A stretch of DNA of 64,000 bases from Polytrichum commune (taxonomy: Eukaryota; Streptophyta; Polytrichopsida; Polytrichales; Polytrichaceae): positions 48,479,169-48,543,168 of the forward strand of contig OX485806.1 in assembly GCA_950295325.1 (NCBI GenBank). Reading direction: 5' to 3'. Below are positions 35,400 through 48,457 of the stretch, one piece after another. The notes below the pieces were generated by a model. The model saw only the letters and a program-made list of their open reading frames with translations, did no database searches and was not told the origin of the DNA. Both the position numbers and the translations under genes were made by a program. Position 1 is the first letter of the stretch. Each line of letters begins with the position of its first letter.

Positions 35400-35909
35400 T
35401 CAAATTCGGTGTTGGGGTGTCAACCACACACGGGGAGACTGGGATTGTCCGTCTCCTCTACGCGCTGTTATCTCCCTGTTCCAACCTCCACAAATAAGAT
35501 CCCGAAGACGACGCAGCTCTCCTACACTTAGCTCGTGCAATGAGCTTGTGCATAAGTGTTCTGGGATTGGGGAGTCCAACTCCCAATCTTTGGTGAAGAC
35601 CTCCATGTTGCTGTCAAACCCTTCAAGGACATATGACATCTTTTGAACTGGAGATAACCTCCCCCCCATAAGCTCCACGTCATGGGAAGCCAACCGGAGC
35701 GATGCGAGCTGCACCGTGTATGTGGCGTTCTCCCGAGGATTCGTCGAAACACTCACCAAAGTTGCAAGCAACGTCAGCAGTGCGCCCCGGTCCACGTGAC
35801 GCCACTCATAGTTAACCCAAGGACATCCAGAAAGGCAACAACATTCAAGGACATGTGCAAGGGGTGTATCACATATAATATTTTGCCCATTCAATTTTGG
35901 CATCTCCAT
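35400..35909 (-). CDS. Second ORF of the 8-bp-TSD transposon, 169 aa, unknown function
   Basis: Minus-strand ORF with normal composition, ending in TGA at 35400. It reads ALLTLLATLVSVSTNPRENA and LHELSVGELRRLRDLICGGW, which looks like a real helical protein. It could be a downstream exon of the transposase or an accessory gene. No domain recognised. Confidence 0.35.
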   Translation of the reverse strand: MEMPKLNGQNIICDTPLAHVLECCCLSGCPWVNYEWRHVDRGALLTLLATLVSVSTNPRENATYTVQLASLRLASHDVELMGGRLSPVQKMSYVLEGFDSNMEVFTKDWELDSPIPEHLCTSSLHELSVGELRRLRDLICGGWNREITARRGDGQSQSPRVWLTPQHRI

Positions 35910-36812
35910 TGCAGAAGGTCAGTGATTTAGGGTCAGGGGTTAGGGTGTCACAAATACCTATAATCAGCTAGAAAACCCATTTGAGAAATGTGCCATCCAT
36001 TCTACCTTTACCCTCAACCCTCCACAAAACTTAACATTGAATCCCCCAACAACACTTAACCCTACCGATTATCCCTTAATTCATGTGCGTCATGGTCAAA
36101 CATAAATAATGTAGGGTTTAGAAAATGCACCCTTAGTTCACAGCCACGGCAATCTTAGCGTCCAACAACTAAAATGAACCTCAACTGAATTGCTCCTCAA
36201 CTAAAATGAACCTAGTGGCAGCCAGTTAAGTGGAATGGCTCCAATACAAAGCTTATTCAATAGACACTCCTCAACCCTGACTGACAATTTCTTCAACCCT
36301 CAAAACTTTGCATACCCACCACCACTCACAAGAGCTTGAAACTTGTAAGCAGATACAATCATCGCTCAACTAACATCGCCCTTCAACTAACATCACTCAA
36401 CCCTTGGTAGCAACCCTTAGTAGCGACCCTTAGACTCACTGGTCCTTACTAATAGCAGGCATAACCACCTCCCCTCACAACTTCCCTCTAAATCCCATAG
36501 ACTTCATTAGACACTTTAGGGTTCACATTTTAGGAGCCGAAAAGGTGTTTAGGGTAGGGGTTGCATGGGAGGGTTTAGAGAAAAAATGCAAAGTGGGGGA
36601 TTATTTGATATGAGTAGACCAGGTTTAAAGAGTAAAGAATGTGTAATTACAGGGAGGATTTTCAGAGGCGTTTAGAGCGGATGGGATTTAGGATGCTGTA
36701 ATGTTTTCGAGGGAGGAGGAGTTGGCGAGGGATACATAGATAGATAGATTGGAGAGAAAAAAGGAATGGGGTGGACGAAGTATAATGATCTCTTACCTTG
36801 TATCTTTGAAGG

Positions 36813-39800
36813 CTATTCCAATCTTTTGTTCGATACATATTCATTCAAGTTTTCAGCATCACCCCTGTCCAAGCTATAAACTTGAGTATCACTCGTATAA
36901 GTAAGAGTAACATTGGTTATTACCGACTCAAGACTGATCCACTTTGAGTCCGTTAAGTTATACTTGAATTTATATTGACCAGGTGCTCGGGTGTAATAAT
37001 GCAAAATGACTTCAACATTAAAAACAAGGCTAGTTTTCTTCCCTGTAGATACCTCACGGTTGGCAATATCCACGGGGTGCTTCAAAGACCCCCATGACGT
37101 CCCACCAGCACGCCTGCGCATATTCTATATGCGGCCAACCCACCAGGAGCCTTCGTCCACCCCTCGCATGGTTGAAGCTACCCTGCCAGACTTTTTTGCT
37201 AGAGAATTCCCCCTTTTCTTTGCTGCAGTCACTGTAGACGGTCTTGTAATGGTAGTGCGTTGTGAGAAATATACTCCGACATCAGACCCTATTCCGACAA
37301 AGCATGTGTTGGAGCAGGTAGCTGCTTTTAGATAATCTTCACTATTGTTAAAGTACAACGAATTCCTTACCCGTGTCAACCTGTCCTTCGACAAGAATGG
37401 GTTATAATTGAGCTGCCCGACCAACATGGATTTGAATATCCTGTGCCCATCAAACTCCACAAATGCTTCTACTGTTGCTGGGACAGGGATTGATTGAACA
37501 TGTTGTTTGTGGTTGCTCAGCATCTCCAAAATGATATCACGCGTCTCACTCTCCGCGATCGCAATTGCTGGGACCCCGTCATCAATTATGTCCTCTTCCA
37601 CGTGCTCTGCCACGGGAGGTCCAGTATCATGCAGCTCACCTTGGAGGTGGAGCTCGTCCTCTTTATCATGCATATCTTCTCGAAGCACTTCCATGTCGCC
37701 ATCTTCACCACGTACAGGTTTAGCAGTGGCCGCCCAGGCAAAAGATTGCTTGTCCGCCCGTTCAACTATCCATGGTTTATCAAACCACACCTTTAGCTTT
37801 GCAGCAGCTTGTGGATTCGGGGCCATGTTCAAACTAATAATCATCCTTTGTGCATCTTTCAATCCTTGTTTTAAGGCATGAACAACATCCTCATTAGTTG
37901 ACACAACACTGTAGTCTCCAAGGTTAGGCTCCCTCTCGTCTTCTTCCTGTTTATGTAACTTTGCCCAGATGTTGTTCATCTTGTTGTGTGCCCTCGCAAA
38001 CTTGATCCCATTATGTCCATATTCAATTTGCGACAAATGATTAACAGTATTTGCACAACCCACCAATTCATGAAAATCATAAGCCCTCTCCATGCCTACC
38101 ATGCCCCCAACCTTTGAGAAGAATATCTCGCATGAGTCACTACCAGTTAAGTGGAATGGCACACTCAAGTGAGGATACTTGTCACGGAAATGGCAAATAA
38201 GCAGAATAATGAAATGACACGACATTTGTGTATCCAAAAAGCATTGTTGACTAACAAAGTTCAATTTCGGATCTACATGTTCAGTATTACCGATAACCCC
38301 ATGGTTACCGTGCCTCATCCACAATTTCCAGATTCGGAAAAAAAATGAGACCTTACCTGCTTTCACAATCCGAGCGCGAAGGTCGTGCCTTGGGGAAAGA
38401 AATATATCAATATAATCAGCACATATACCTAGGTACATCTCGGTTCCAAGTGTGCGTTCACATGCAAATCAGTAGACAAACGAAGGGACCGCAGGCAGTC
38501 TCGGACTTTCTGTGAGCACAATCTTTGAGCACTAGCCCAATTTTGCCGGTCCTTTCTGTCATAATCCTCTTGAAGTAAGTTATGTTGATCCACAGTGAAG
38601 CGGTTGAACACTTGGCAAATGTGTTGGTGAAGGGCCAGATCACCCCCTAATCTCAAAGTACGGACATTGCTATCAATGGGATTCAACAATTTCTTACCAT
38701 TGTGAATGTAGTCTTGGTCATGCAAGCCGGTTGCTTCTCCATCGTCATTCATTAATGAAGTGAAAACCCAGCCTTCCCAATCCACTATAAACCTCTATAA
38801 TCTAGAAGCATTAACTGCCTTCTACGGGAGTCCCCATCACTAGCATGTCCTACAATGGGACCCACAGCCGCATAGCAATGTTTCCTCCACAACTCATCGA
38901 TTCTATCCCATTGTTGTCTAACCCAACTTGAATCAAAACAACCGCAGGTACAGCAAGCAACCAACACTAATCGAGGAAGTTTATCATGCATGGGGTTCAC
39001 AACAATCACTCTCGCAAACCCCCCCACCTTGTCAAGCCTAAACGAGTCTACCATTTTGTTGTAACCTACCTCACCAACTCCGACAGTGGGTTTATAATGA
39101 GGTATACACGTGTGACTATCTTTCGGCCCGCAAAACCCTACCATAGTATCCCACCTGGACTCCCAAGAAACCCGCCCCCTAACCTTTGTTTCATCCTCAG
39201 CAAGTATAACTGGGATGGGGCCACTTATCCCATGCGCAACTTTAGTTGCAGAATAGATGCTGGCAATGGACTCAAAGATTTCGGCATGTTCACCTGATAT
39301 GAACTGGACACCTTTTCTACGCTCCCTTCGAATAGTGTCATAACTAGGTCCAGCAAAATTGAGGGCAAATAAATCACATAGATGTCTGCCCCCATAGATC
39401 CTCATCGCTTGCAAAAAACACTTAGTGTTTTCACTATAGCAATTTCCACGACCCTTCCTATTCAAGTTCCCAGCCACATCCTTCATGAAGTCCCACAGTC
39501 CAGGTTTGCCTCCAAATGCTCCTGTCCGATGGGCACTAATGATGTTGTTACAAAATTTCGTCAGATTTCCATCTGATGTGGCGTTTAGGGCACTCTCACA
39601 CATCGTTGGTCTTCTGGCCTTCAATTGAACAATCCTTGTTCTAGCATGCCAGTAGTGTAGCTTTTCTAGCCGGTATTTTCTAGACAACTCTCTTGTATGT
39701 TTGGACACTTCATATACACCTAAATACCCTAACCGTATCCCTCCTGCCGTGGTTCTGTGGCCTCTCTTAACCAATGCTTGGTCCTCTCTTCTTACCCTCA

Positions 39801-41239
39801 TTTTGAAATCATTTTCACATGGGATCTAGGCACACATAGGGCAAGTCAGATTTGGGAAAGGCTCTAGTCCCATAGCCATGCGAACACATTTTCTATGCCG
39901 AAATGCACCATTCACATGTACAACAACACCACAAATTTCTACATCGACACGAAGATGTGGTTCAGGGTACCATTTAACACCAGAGTGGGGGTCATTAAGT
40001 AAAGCATTCACAACATATGAATTACCCCCATACTCAACAGTTGGACCACGATACCCATAGCACATCAAACCAACAAGTAGGTTCCTATCGACTTCTTGAG
40101 ATGTACCTTCCATGATGTTAGATGAAGCCGTCCTAAACCATGTGTGTAGGTCACTTTGAATGGAGTGAGAACTTGTTATGGTCGACCTGCTTGGGCGCCC
40201 AGCTCGACCCGTCCTTGTTGGTTCCTTAGATACTTGCTCTGCTACCTTGACAACCTTCAAGTGTTTTGGACTAGTGAGGTGATTTCTGAGATTCACCTCG
40301 AGTGTCTTCCTTGGTGGGCGAGGACCATCATGTCTCTACAGTATTGGCACTTCACTTTAAACCAATAGCACCTGGTATCCTCTGCAGTTAAATTCCCCAA
40401 AACTGTGAATTTCTTATGACCATCTAGAATAGCAGCATTCACTCCTTCCAATATCTCAACCCCCTCACAATCAACCGCTTATGATCCTCTGGAGTTAGGG
40501 TAAGTGGCCTTCCATTCTTGGCCTCCGACTGGGGATGGTCATCGAAATTGACGTTCTTGGCAGCACAAAAATTCCGAACGTGGGTTGTGCTTACAATGTG
40601 CGATCTCATGAAATTATTGAATAGGTTGTCGATATGGGCTTTGGTGTGATCCTTGCTGCCATCCCCGCAATCCTTTTTGCACTCACCGCACCACAGCTTC
40701 ACCACGCCGTTGCCATTCAAGTCGAACGTCTTCAACCACCAGTCGTGGTCAGACATGGCGACTTTTTTCAACTATGCCCTCAATTTCTTTGCCCTTTCTA
40801 AATAACGATCCATAACCTCATTCGGCAAGAGTGTGGACTTGAAAGGGTTATCATCCACCTCGGCGGAGTCTGCACTTCTAGAAACTCGAGATGAACCGAA
40901 GGGCAGGACAATTGGATCCACTCCTACGCCTCCGCCTTCGTTCGACAAAGCAGGGGCGGCCTCGACAGTAGGAGCAGTGAACAACCCGTCTCCAAGTCGA
41001 CGGCGCTTATTTCCATCGAGTTCACCTTCTGCGACCCTAATCACATAAACTTCCTTAGAAAACCCGTTGAGGCGCTCCAACTTCTTCCGCACGCGCCACT
41101 TATCTTCGGCGTCCCAGAATTCAAAAGGCCACTCTAGCGCATCGTTGGTTTCTAGTGCAACCCGAAGTGCCTGCAGGTTGGACGCTCCTCCAATGTCGAC
41201 CTTTCCAAAATACTCCGGATCTGCACCCTCCCCCTCCAA
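36813..41239 (-). pseudogene. P-like DDE transposase (tentative) with zinc-finger N-terminus, broken
   Basis: Read from 41239 downwards. The N-terminus is acidic/basic mixed (EFWDAEDKWRVRKKLERLNG). First zinc finger: LWCGECKKDCG..MRSHIVSTTH (C-x2-C..H-x5-H). Second: VKCQYCRD..NLRNHLTSPKH. Third Cys pair: LTCPMC. The catalytic part has LFALNFAGPSYDTIRRERRK, VILAEDETKVRG (candidate first Asp), then VGPIVGHASDGDSRRRQLML (candidate second Asp), then HLTGSDSCEIFFSKVGGM (candidate Glu before FFS). Order and spacing resemble P-element/THAP9 transposases, but no THAP domain is seen. Breaks: TAG 40772, frameshifts near 40455, 40310 and 38786, TAG 39826 and TAG 37125. The C-terminal 102 residues (to 36813) end in TAG. 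Superfamily assignment is an inference. Confidence 0.5.
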
Positions 41240-41832
41240 CGTCCACAGCGTGATCCTATCGGGCGGAATTCACAGCCATACCTCCACGTAAACGTGGAAT
41301 GTACCACTAACGAATGCGTGGAAGATAATACTGAAACCCTAAACCATACAATTGCTATGTCAAACCTCACACGCAAATTGCAACCCTAGCAATGTTGGTT
41401 CAAGGAACAGAAGAAACCCTAGCTGTGGTGGAAACACAGCACTCACCAACAAACCGAGGGCACTCTGCAGCAAACCAAGCAGGATTGAACCCTAACGCGC
41501 AATCCCGCAGGTCATCCATATGATGACGTTTATTTCATCCACCAATATTCATCAGCACATTAGGACATTGGATCTCAATTAAACCAGCCTAATTTACTTC
41601 GAAACAAATTGAAATCTACTTTTGTTTTTTGGCAAGCCTATTGTAGGTAAAATATTCTACTAAAATTTAGTATTATCACCTACCCTTCATTATTTATAAA
41701 ATCCCTAATACCCATTTTGAGATTGCTAATTTACTTCGAAGCCCTTTCTAAATTTTAGGACCAAGGCAATTATAATACCCCTTCATTTGATCGCACGCTA
41801 ACAAAAAAAAAAGGGGGAGTGTTCCCCCCGGG

Positions 41833-44035
41833 ATTTGAACATATCAACCGAACTAGTCCACACATCTTCAAGATGTCTCAACATAGAAGATACATATCCT
41901 TCAAGTCAAAATATGGTCTGAATGTCCTCAACCAAGACACTCTCGGATCTGAGAGGATCGAATTCTTGTCCATACACAACTATTTGAACATATTAATCCA
42001 ACTAGTCCACACATCTCGAACCTATCTTAACATACAACATACATATCCTTCAAGTCAAAATATGGTCTTAATGTCCTCAACCAAGACCCTCTCCGATCCG
42101 ACATGGTCGAATTCTAGTCCATACCAAACTATTTGAACATATCAACCCAACTACTCCACACATCTCGAACCTAGCTTAACATAGACGATACATATCCTTC
42201 AAGCTAAAATATGGTTTTCATGTGTTCAATCAAGACCCTCTCGGGTCCGACAAGGTTGAATTCTAGTCCATACTCAACTATTTGAACATATCAACCCAAC
42301 TAGTCCACAAATCTTGAACCTATTTTAACATACAACATACATATCCTTCAAAATAAAATATGGTCTTAACGTCCTCAACCAAGACCCTCTCGGATCCGAG
42401 AGTGTCAAATTCTAGTCCATACCCAACTATTTGACATATCAACCCACCTAGTCCACACATCTTGAACCTATCCTAACAAACAAGATACATATCCTTCAAG
42501 TCAAAATATGGTCTTAATGTCCTCAACCAAGACCCTCTCGGATCCGACAGGGTCGAATTCTAGTCCATACCCAATTATTTGAACATATCAACCGAACTAG
42601 TCCACACATCTTGAAGTTGTCTTGACATACAATATACATATCATTCAAATCAAAATATGGTCTAAATGTCCTCAACCAAGACCCTCTCGGATCCGAGAGG
42701 GTCGAATTCTAGTCCGTACCCAACTATTTGACATATCAACCCACCTAGTCCACACATCTTGAACCTATCCTAACATACAAGATACATATCCTTCAAGTTT
42801 AAATATGGTTTTCATGTGTTCAATCAAGACCCTCTCGGGTTTGACAGGGTCGAATTCTAGTCCATACCCAACTATTTGAACATATCAACCGAACTACTCC
42901 ACACATCTTGGAGTTGTCTTAACATACAATATACACATCCTTCAAATCAAAATATGGTCTTCATGTCCTAAATCAAGACCCTCTCGGATCTGAGAGGGTG
43001 GAATCCTAGTTCATACTCAATTATTTGAACATATCAACCCGACTAGTCCACACATCCTAAACCTATCTTAACATACAAGATACACGACCTTCAAGTCAAA
43101 GTCTAATCTTAATGTCCTCAACAAGGACCATGTCGGATCCGAGAAGGTCAAATTCTAGTCCATACCCAATTATTTGAACATATCAACCCAACTAGTGCAC
43201 ACATCTTGAACCTAACTCAACATACATTATATACAACCTTCAAGTCAAAATCTAGTCTTAATGTCCTCAACCAAGACGCTCTCAGAATCGAGAGGGTCGA
43301 ATTCTAGTCCATATCCAACTATTTAAACATAACAACCGAACTAGTCCACACATCTTGAACCTATGTTAACATACAAGATATACAACCTTCAAGTCAAAAT
43401 ATGGTCTTAAAGTCCTTGACCAAGACCCTCTCGGATCCGACAGGGTCGAGTTCTAGTCCATATCCAACTATTTGAACATATCAACCGAACTAGTCCACAC
43501 ATCTTGAACCTATGTAAATATACAAGATATACAACCTTCAAGTCAAAATTTGGTCTTAATGTCCTCAACCAAGACCCTGTCGGTTCCGAGAGGGTCGAAT
43601 TCTAGTCCATACCCAACTATTTGAACATATCAACCCAACTAGTGCACACATCTTGAACCTAATTAAACATAGATTATATACAACCTTCAAGTCAAAATCT
43701 AGTCTTAATGTCCTCAACCAAGACCCTCTCGGATCCGAGAGGGTTGAATTCTAGTCCATATCCAACTATTTGAACATAACAACCGAACTAGTCCACACAT
43801 CTTGAACCTATGTAAACATACAAGATATACAACTTTCAAGTCAAAATATGGTCTTAATGTCCACGACCAAGACCCTTTCGGATCCGACAGGGTCAAGTTC
43901 TAGTCCATATCCAACTATTTGAACATATCAACCGAACTAGTCCATACATCTTGAACCTATGTAAATATACAAGATAAACAACCTTGAAGTCAAAATCTGG
44001 TCTTAATGTCCTCAACCAAGACCCTCTCAGCTTGG
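41833..44035 (+). repeat. 149-bp satellite, segment IV
   Basis: About fifteen monomers continuing the array after the DNA transposon. Palindromes vary between intact GAGAGGGTC and GACAGGGTC right arms. The array ends abruptly at ACCCTCTCAG (about 44035), where the sequence changes to TTGGGTTTTCCTG. Confidence 0.92.
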
Positions 44036-44295
44036 GTTTTCCTGATTTCCCAATTATCCTCAATTTTTAGGTTAAAAGAATAGTATGGGCATAGGAAATA
44101 AGAGGTAGGCATCATGTAGGTTAATTCTTTACGGGAGAAAAGAAAAAGAAAAATCTTTAAACTAGCTAGAAACGCTAAATTAAGTTAGCATTAAGAATTC
44201 CCTTTGGGTGGAAACCCTATGGGGGAAATGGTGGGCAACCTCCGCGGGAGAATCTAATTGCCGCGGTCCAAGAGGCCATACAAGATCCACGCCGA

Positions 44296-45156
44296 TTGCC
44301 GGCGTTAGAAAGTAATGTGGACTGGCTTACTGCGGAAAATCAGAAGACCTTGGAGGCATTGCGGAAGTTGGAGGAGGAACGACAAGAGCTCCAGAAACAG
44401 GTGGAGGCCACCATCACGGTGCAAAAGGTGAGTGATGTGGAGGGTATCCCCGGTGATGTGTGGCTGAAGGCCAAGATGTTTGACGCGGAGGTGAAAAATG
44501 CGGGCCACATTTTCGGGACGAAGATGGTTACCTTCGTCATGAATCAGGGAAGTAAGATGGACGCATCCTTGAAGGCCATCAAGGCCCTCTTTGCTAGCTG
44601 CACGGAGTTGTTCCCGGTCATGGTAGGGTCATCGGAGGATAGGGAGACCTCATCTAGCTACTCCGACTTGACCCTTCAAGATGTGGTGGAAATTCAGGGA
44701 GCCGCGGTAGGAGGTGGAAACCAACCAATGGAAGAAGAGGAGCAGGTGGAAGACATCACGGCGCTCACGGCCCAGCTTGTTTCTGCCACGGACGTAGTGG
44801 TTCTTAATGCCACTCCGGCTTCCTCCACCGTTGGGAAAGAAACCCAGGATGGCAACCATGTGGCAGAGGTAGCACCATCCAGCCCGCCGATGACCTTCCA
44901 TGTGGTTTCCAGGGCACCGCTGGCACCACCACTTGCGTCAGGATTCCAGCCGGACGGCCCGCTGGCAACCCCACGTGCGCCGGATTTTGCGGAGACTGGG
45001 GGCCACGCAAGAGTGATTCCCGGACCAAATGCTCACAATGTGCAAGTGGCACCACCACTTGCGCCATTTTTTGCAACAAACAGAGCGGACCGCAGCGAAA
45101 GGCGGAAGAAGAAGAAGGAGGAGGCTAAATTGAAGAAGAGAAAGGATAGGGAGTAG
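44296..45156 (+). CDS. Coiled-coil protein, 286+ aa, probably gag-like or accessory retroelement ORF
   Basis: The open frame extends upstream of 44296 in phase to about 44180 (reading PYGGNGGQPPRENLIAAVQ), so the true start is unresolved. Residues 10-45 form a likely coiled coil (QKTLEALRKLEEERQELQKQ). A helical domain follows (MFDAEVKNAGHIFGTKMVTF), then a Glu-rich linker, a Pro/Ala-rich segment with repeated APPLAPFFA/APPLASGFQ motifs, and a very basic Lys/Arg/Glu tail. No zinc knuckle or enzyme motif. The layout (coiled coil, Pro-rich middle, basic tail) parallels the ORF of elements A and B without visible sequence identity. The frame ends in TAG at 45154. Confidence 0.45.
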   Translation: MPALESNVDWLTAENQKTLEALRKLEEERQELQKQVEATITVQKVSDVEGIPGDVWLKAKMFDAEVKNAGHIFGTKMVTFVMNQGSKMDASLKAIKALFASCTELFPVMVGSSEDRETSSSYSDLTLQDVVEIQGAAVGGGNQPMEEEEQVEDITALTAQLVSATDVVVLNATPASSTVGKETQDGNHVAEVAPSSPPMTFHVVSRAPLAPPLASGFQPDGPLATPRAPDFAETGGHARVIPGPNAHNVQVAPPLAPFFATNRADRSERRKKKKEEAKLKKRKDRE

Positions 45157-45766
45157 GGTTTTAGTTAGCGACTCTTGGGTTGTTTTTGACAAGTAGTTAG
45201 GTAGCCATGAGCTGTGTGCTTTGTCATTTTCTTGGTTTTTGACTTCTCAAGGGAGAGGATTGTCAGGAATGCCACGTGGCCCGTGATTTTCATCACGGGA
45301 CCGGTGGCATGGTAGGTGTTTGTTAGGTTCAAAAGGAGGACACTTTAGTGCTTCTACCACCATTTTTTAATGCAAGTGTTCTTTCATTTATTTCAGGCCT
45401 TATGTTTACACCGCCTTTGGTTTGAATTAAGTCTTGAGTCCATGAGCAAAGCAAGTGGTTCCTCCTTCCCCTTCTTGATGTTCCCGAGTTTTCCGCCTTT
45501 CCTTATCACTGTGTAGAACAGTTAGGTTAGTATTATGTGATAGGACAGGGGGTCAGTAATACCCCGAGGTGCGTGTGGTTAAAACGCCCTTGTTTGAGCC
45601 GGTGATGGGCGGAGGAACCTTAAGCACGGAAAGGAAAAAAAAATTGGACGAGCAAGGGGAAACAATCCCACCGTGGGGTTGTTGGGCATGGGGAGTTCTG
45701 CGCACACGGTAGGTTCTTCCCCACTTACTCCGTCCAACTAGGGACCGACGTTGAGCAGCAATGGAT
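45157..45766. other. Non-coding 3' part of the unit carrying the coiled-coil ORF
   Basis: No ORF with domain content. The sequence CCACGTGGCCCGTGATTTTCATCACGGG near 45271 contains a short hairpin (CCCGTGA/TCACGGG). The stretch ends at the target duplication TGGAT (45762-45766). Confidence 0.4.
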
Positions 45767-46752
45767 TGTCGCAACCCTTGCTAGCCCCCCTTGCTAGCCC
45801 CCTTGACAATCTTGCCAATTTTCAATTCTAGCAAAGGTTACGAGCGCTAACCATTCGCATTCCGCCATGCTAATGGTTAGCTCCTCCTACCCCGGACCAT
45901 ATAGCTCATAGGAGGGAACCAACCCTCCTACTTTGCTTTCGGGACTCACCCCTTAATCGGTAACCCATTCCTAGATGTGGACTTCCATGGATGGAAGTCC
46001 AATCCCATGTTGATCATCGCGTTGCCGGAGCAACACTACAACAACCCGAACCATACTAGGCAAATATGTCCTCACAATGGGCCAAAGCCCATGGAGGCCG
46101 TGCCGATCGGCCTCGGGTGGGTGAGGCCACACCACCTCACCCATATAAGCCTCTAGGACTCTACGCGGGGCCCCTACCCCACCGTCAACCAACCTCTTGT
46201 CTCTCCACCAAGAGTTGGGGCCAAGTGGACACTTTCCCTTAACCGCTGGGCCTAGAAGCCCCCAGCAGCTTCAGACCATCATAACTTCCTTGTATGATGT
46301 CTGATGCTAACAAAAAAACCACTCCATCCTCATCTACGCTTCACGTAGATGCCGATGGGCTCCTCACTTGCCCCATTCAGGCAAGTGTTGATGAAGTTAG
46401 GCCTGTTTGAACCTTGGCAGTCCCGGGAATCACTCCCAGGCACTGCTGTACCAGGGCGCTGTCCCGGGACAGCGCCCCACTCAAATGGCCATAACTCCTA
46501 GCTCTCACCTCCGATTGAGGTGTTCTTGAGCATCCTAAAATCACCCCGCCATGAGCTACGCATAGCTCATGGCCTTACCCTTGTGCCTTCTAGTCTCTGT
46601 GGGTGGGAGGCGTTCCCAACGCCCGGGGCCCTCACCCACACTAGGATCACTTGGGCCCTCTCACCAACGGCGCCACAAGTCCCGGGTGTCACTCCGGGGT
46701 CCCCCTTGTGCCCATGGTGTTTCGGGCACTCCTCATGGAGAGGTGCGCGACA
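45767..46752 (+). mobile_element. Solo LTR, family C (copy 2)
   Basis: It begins TGTCGCAACCCTTGCTAG and ends GAGGTGCGCGACA. The 5-bp duplication TGGAT is perfect at 45762-45766 and 46753-46757. The length is 986 bp. Shared blocks with copy 1 include CCCGGGACAGCGCCCCACTC and CTCCTCATGGAGAGGTG. It interrupts the unit that carries the coiled-coil ORF. Confidence 0.88.
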
Positions 46753-48457
46753 TGGATAGACCTGTCCAATAGTAGGGGGAGGGTTTTGGTTTATGCCATC
46801 CGCTTGCCGTTACCTGGAGGTAGACATACCGATCAGCAGTAACGGATTGGTCTAGAACACTCATGCACCTGCCGCAACTTGGCGCTTGGTTCCCACCACA
46901 GATGGTAGGCGTGGTAGCCCCATCCCTATGTTAGCCCCGTTGTCACGGAAATAAGCAGACCCTGGGTCCTATCCTGTCTGACCTGTGGAACAGCACAAGC
47001 TATCCATTGTGAGGAGAGGAGCAAAGATGTTGCGTTTAACATTTCTCGAGGGAGGGTTCGGTTTCCGCGTGTGGTATGTGGAAACTGTGCCATCACGGAA
47101 ACTGGATCAGGCTGGTTTTGTAGACCCAAAACTTCCTCCACCTTTCCCCCGTCAAAGGGGGTGGCATGTGATGAATACCTGAGTGGGACACCTTCTCAAG
47201 GGAGGGTTGCCCCCATCATAACACCAGTCTAAGGGAGTGGTAGTTAGGAGGAGGAAGTGGAGATAGGGAAACAACCATGAGAAATCAAACCAAAGGGCAA
47301 AATGCTGATGAATAACTACCAAGTCTCTTTGAGCATTCTAGCCTAAAACACTAGAATTATTGTCCTTGGGACACAATAAAAAATCTAGCGGATAGTGGAA
47401 ATACAGGTCAGATCCGCTACCTCTATCTCAGAAACCTTATCCCGGAAGTCATGACTTGTAATAAGGAATCTTAGAACAGAGTGTATATAGTTGTTATACT
47501 ATGGATTCAGGACGCTAAGTCTATTGTTGTTACTACTCTAGGGTGGGAGCTTGTCCATACTTTGTGTTGTGTTCCCTACCTCAGTCCACTACCGGGAAAG
47601 CGGAAACTGCCGTGCTATAATTTTCGTAATATCCCGGATTTTTTAATCCGAGTTGTGTTATCTTAGTTTCTGGTGTTTTTTTTGTGTGTGTGTTTGTCAA
47701 AGATTTCCTCTCTCTTGTGTTGTAAACAACCGCAAGTTCTTCGTGGGAACGAACTTGGCGCGGCTATGATGTTTTACGCATTTATCAGGTTAATTTAATG
47801 AATACGTTACCACTGTACTACGACATAGTCATAAGCAATTTTCAACCATGACATGGTGCCCACATGGCCATCTGTTGGGGTATTGTCATCCTCAAACCTG
47901 TACGATAAATGACTAATCAGTTGCTGATTGCCAACTACAAACCAGTCACATGTCCGTCCCAATTTGCTATCGGCATCTAAATGAGTCTTTGTTCAGTCTT
48001 TTATTGAGTCATTATGTTATGGCATGTATCCACGTGTCTTCAATGTACGTCTCAAATTGGCTCAGTCATTTCCCGTCCACATGTACAAATGACTGGCATT
48101 CCACAACGACAGTCATTTTCATCTATTTCTCAGGGCAGTGTTGATGCGGCAACCATATGGGACGTGGCACTTTGACTTCGAAACTATTTCGTGCCTCCGA
48201 TAACGACTACATTGCAGTTATACATTTTTACTTATTACTACTCCCACCCTAGGATTGCCTACTTAAAGTAATAACATTCAATTTATGGAGCAATATTTCA
48301 CTTTGAATATGACAGTGGCAATCATCCATGAAATGGATGAACTACATGAATTTTATTCTTCTGATCCAAACAAAGTACGTGGGCATGTTCAAATGGGGGT
48401 CAAATGTTCACATTGTAAATGACCTATCTCTTCTACCTGTTAAGCATGTGGTGGAAA
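46753..48457. other. Unassigned sequence, probably old transposon remains
   Basis: Continuation of the sequence broken by the family C LTR. Small ORFs on both strands have no coherent domain. The stretch near 47040-47240 has several GGGAGGGTT and CTCAAGGGAGGG repeats. I see nothing I can name. Confidence 0.4.

Larger units (their letters stand above)
34350..41832 (-). mobile_element. 7.5-kb DNA transposon with CCCGGGGGGARCACT inverted ends and 8-bp target duplication
   Basis: The left end is CCCGGGGGGAGCACT and the right end, read inverted, is CCCGGGGGGAACACT: 14 of 15 identical. The perfect 8-bp direct repeat ATTTGAAC flanks it (34342-34349 and 41833-41840) and rejoining restores the satellite monomer. 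The minus strand carries a degraded multi-domain transposase (36813-41239) and a second ORF (35400-35909). An 8-bp duplication fits the hAT, P and KDZ groups; protein motifs favour a P-like DDE transposase (see the gene entry). The non-coding left part (34350-35400) and the 36000-36800 stretch have no gene I can support. Confidence 0.82.

Noticed and set aside
47303-47345. CTGATGA near 47306 as a hammerhead ribozyme core (retrozyme)
   Set aside because: No stem II hairpin followed by GAAA at the required distance, and no flanking stem pairing.
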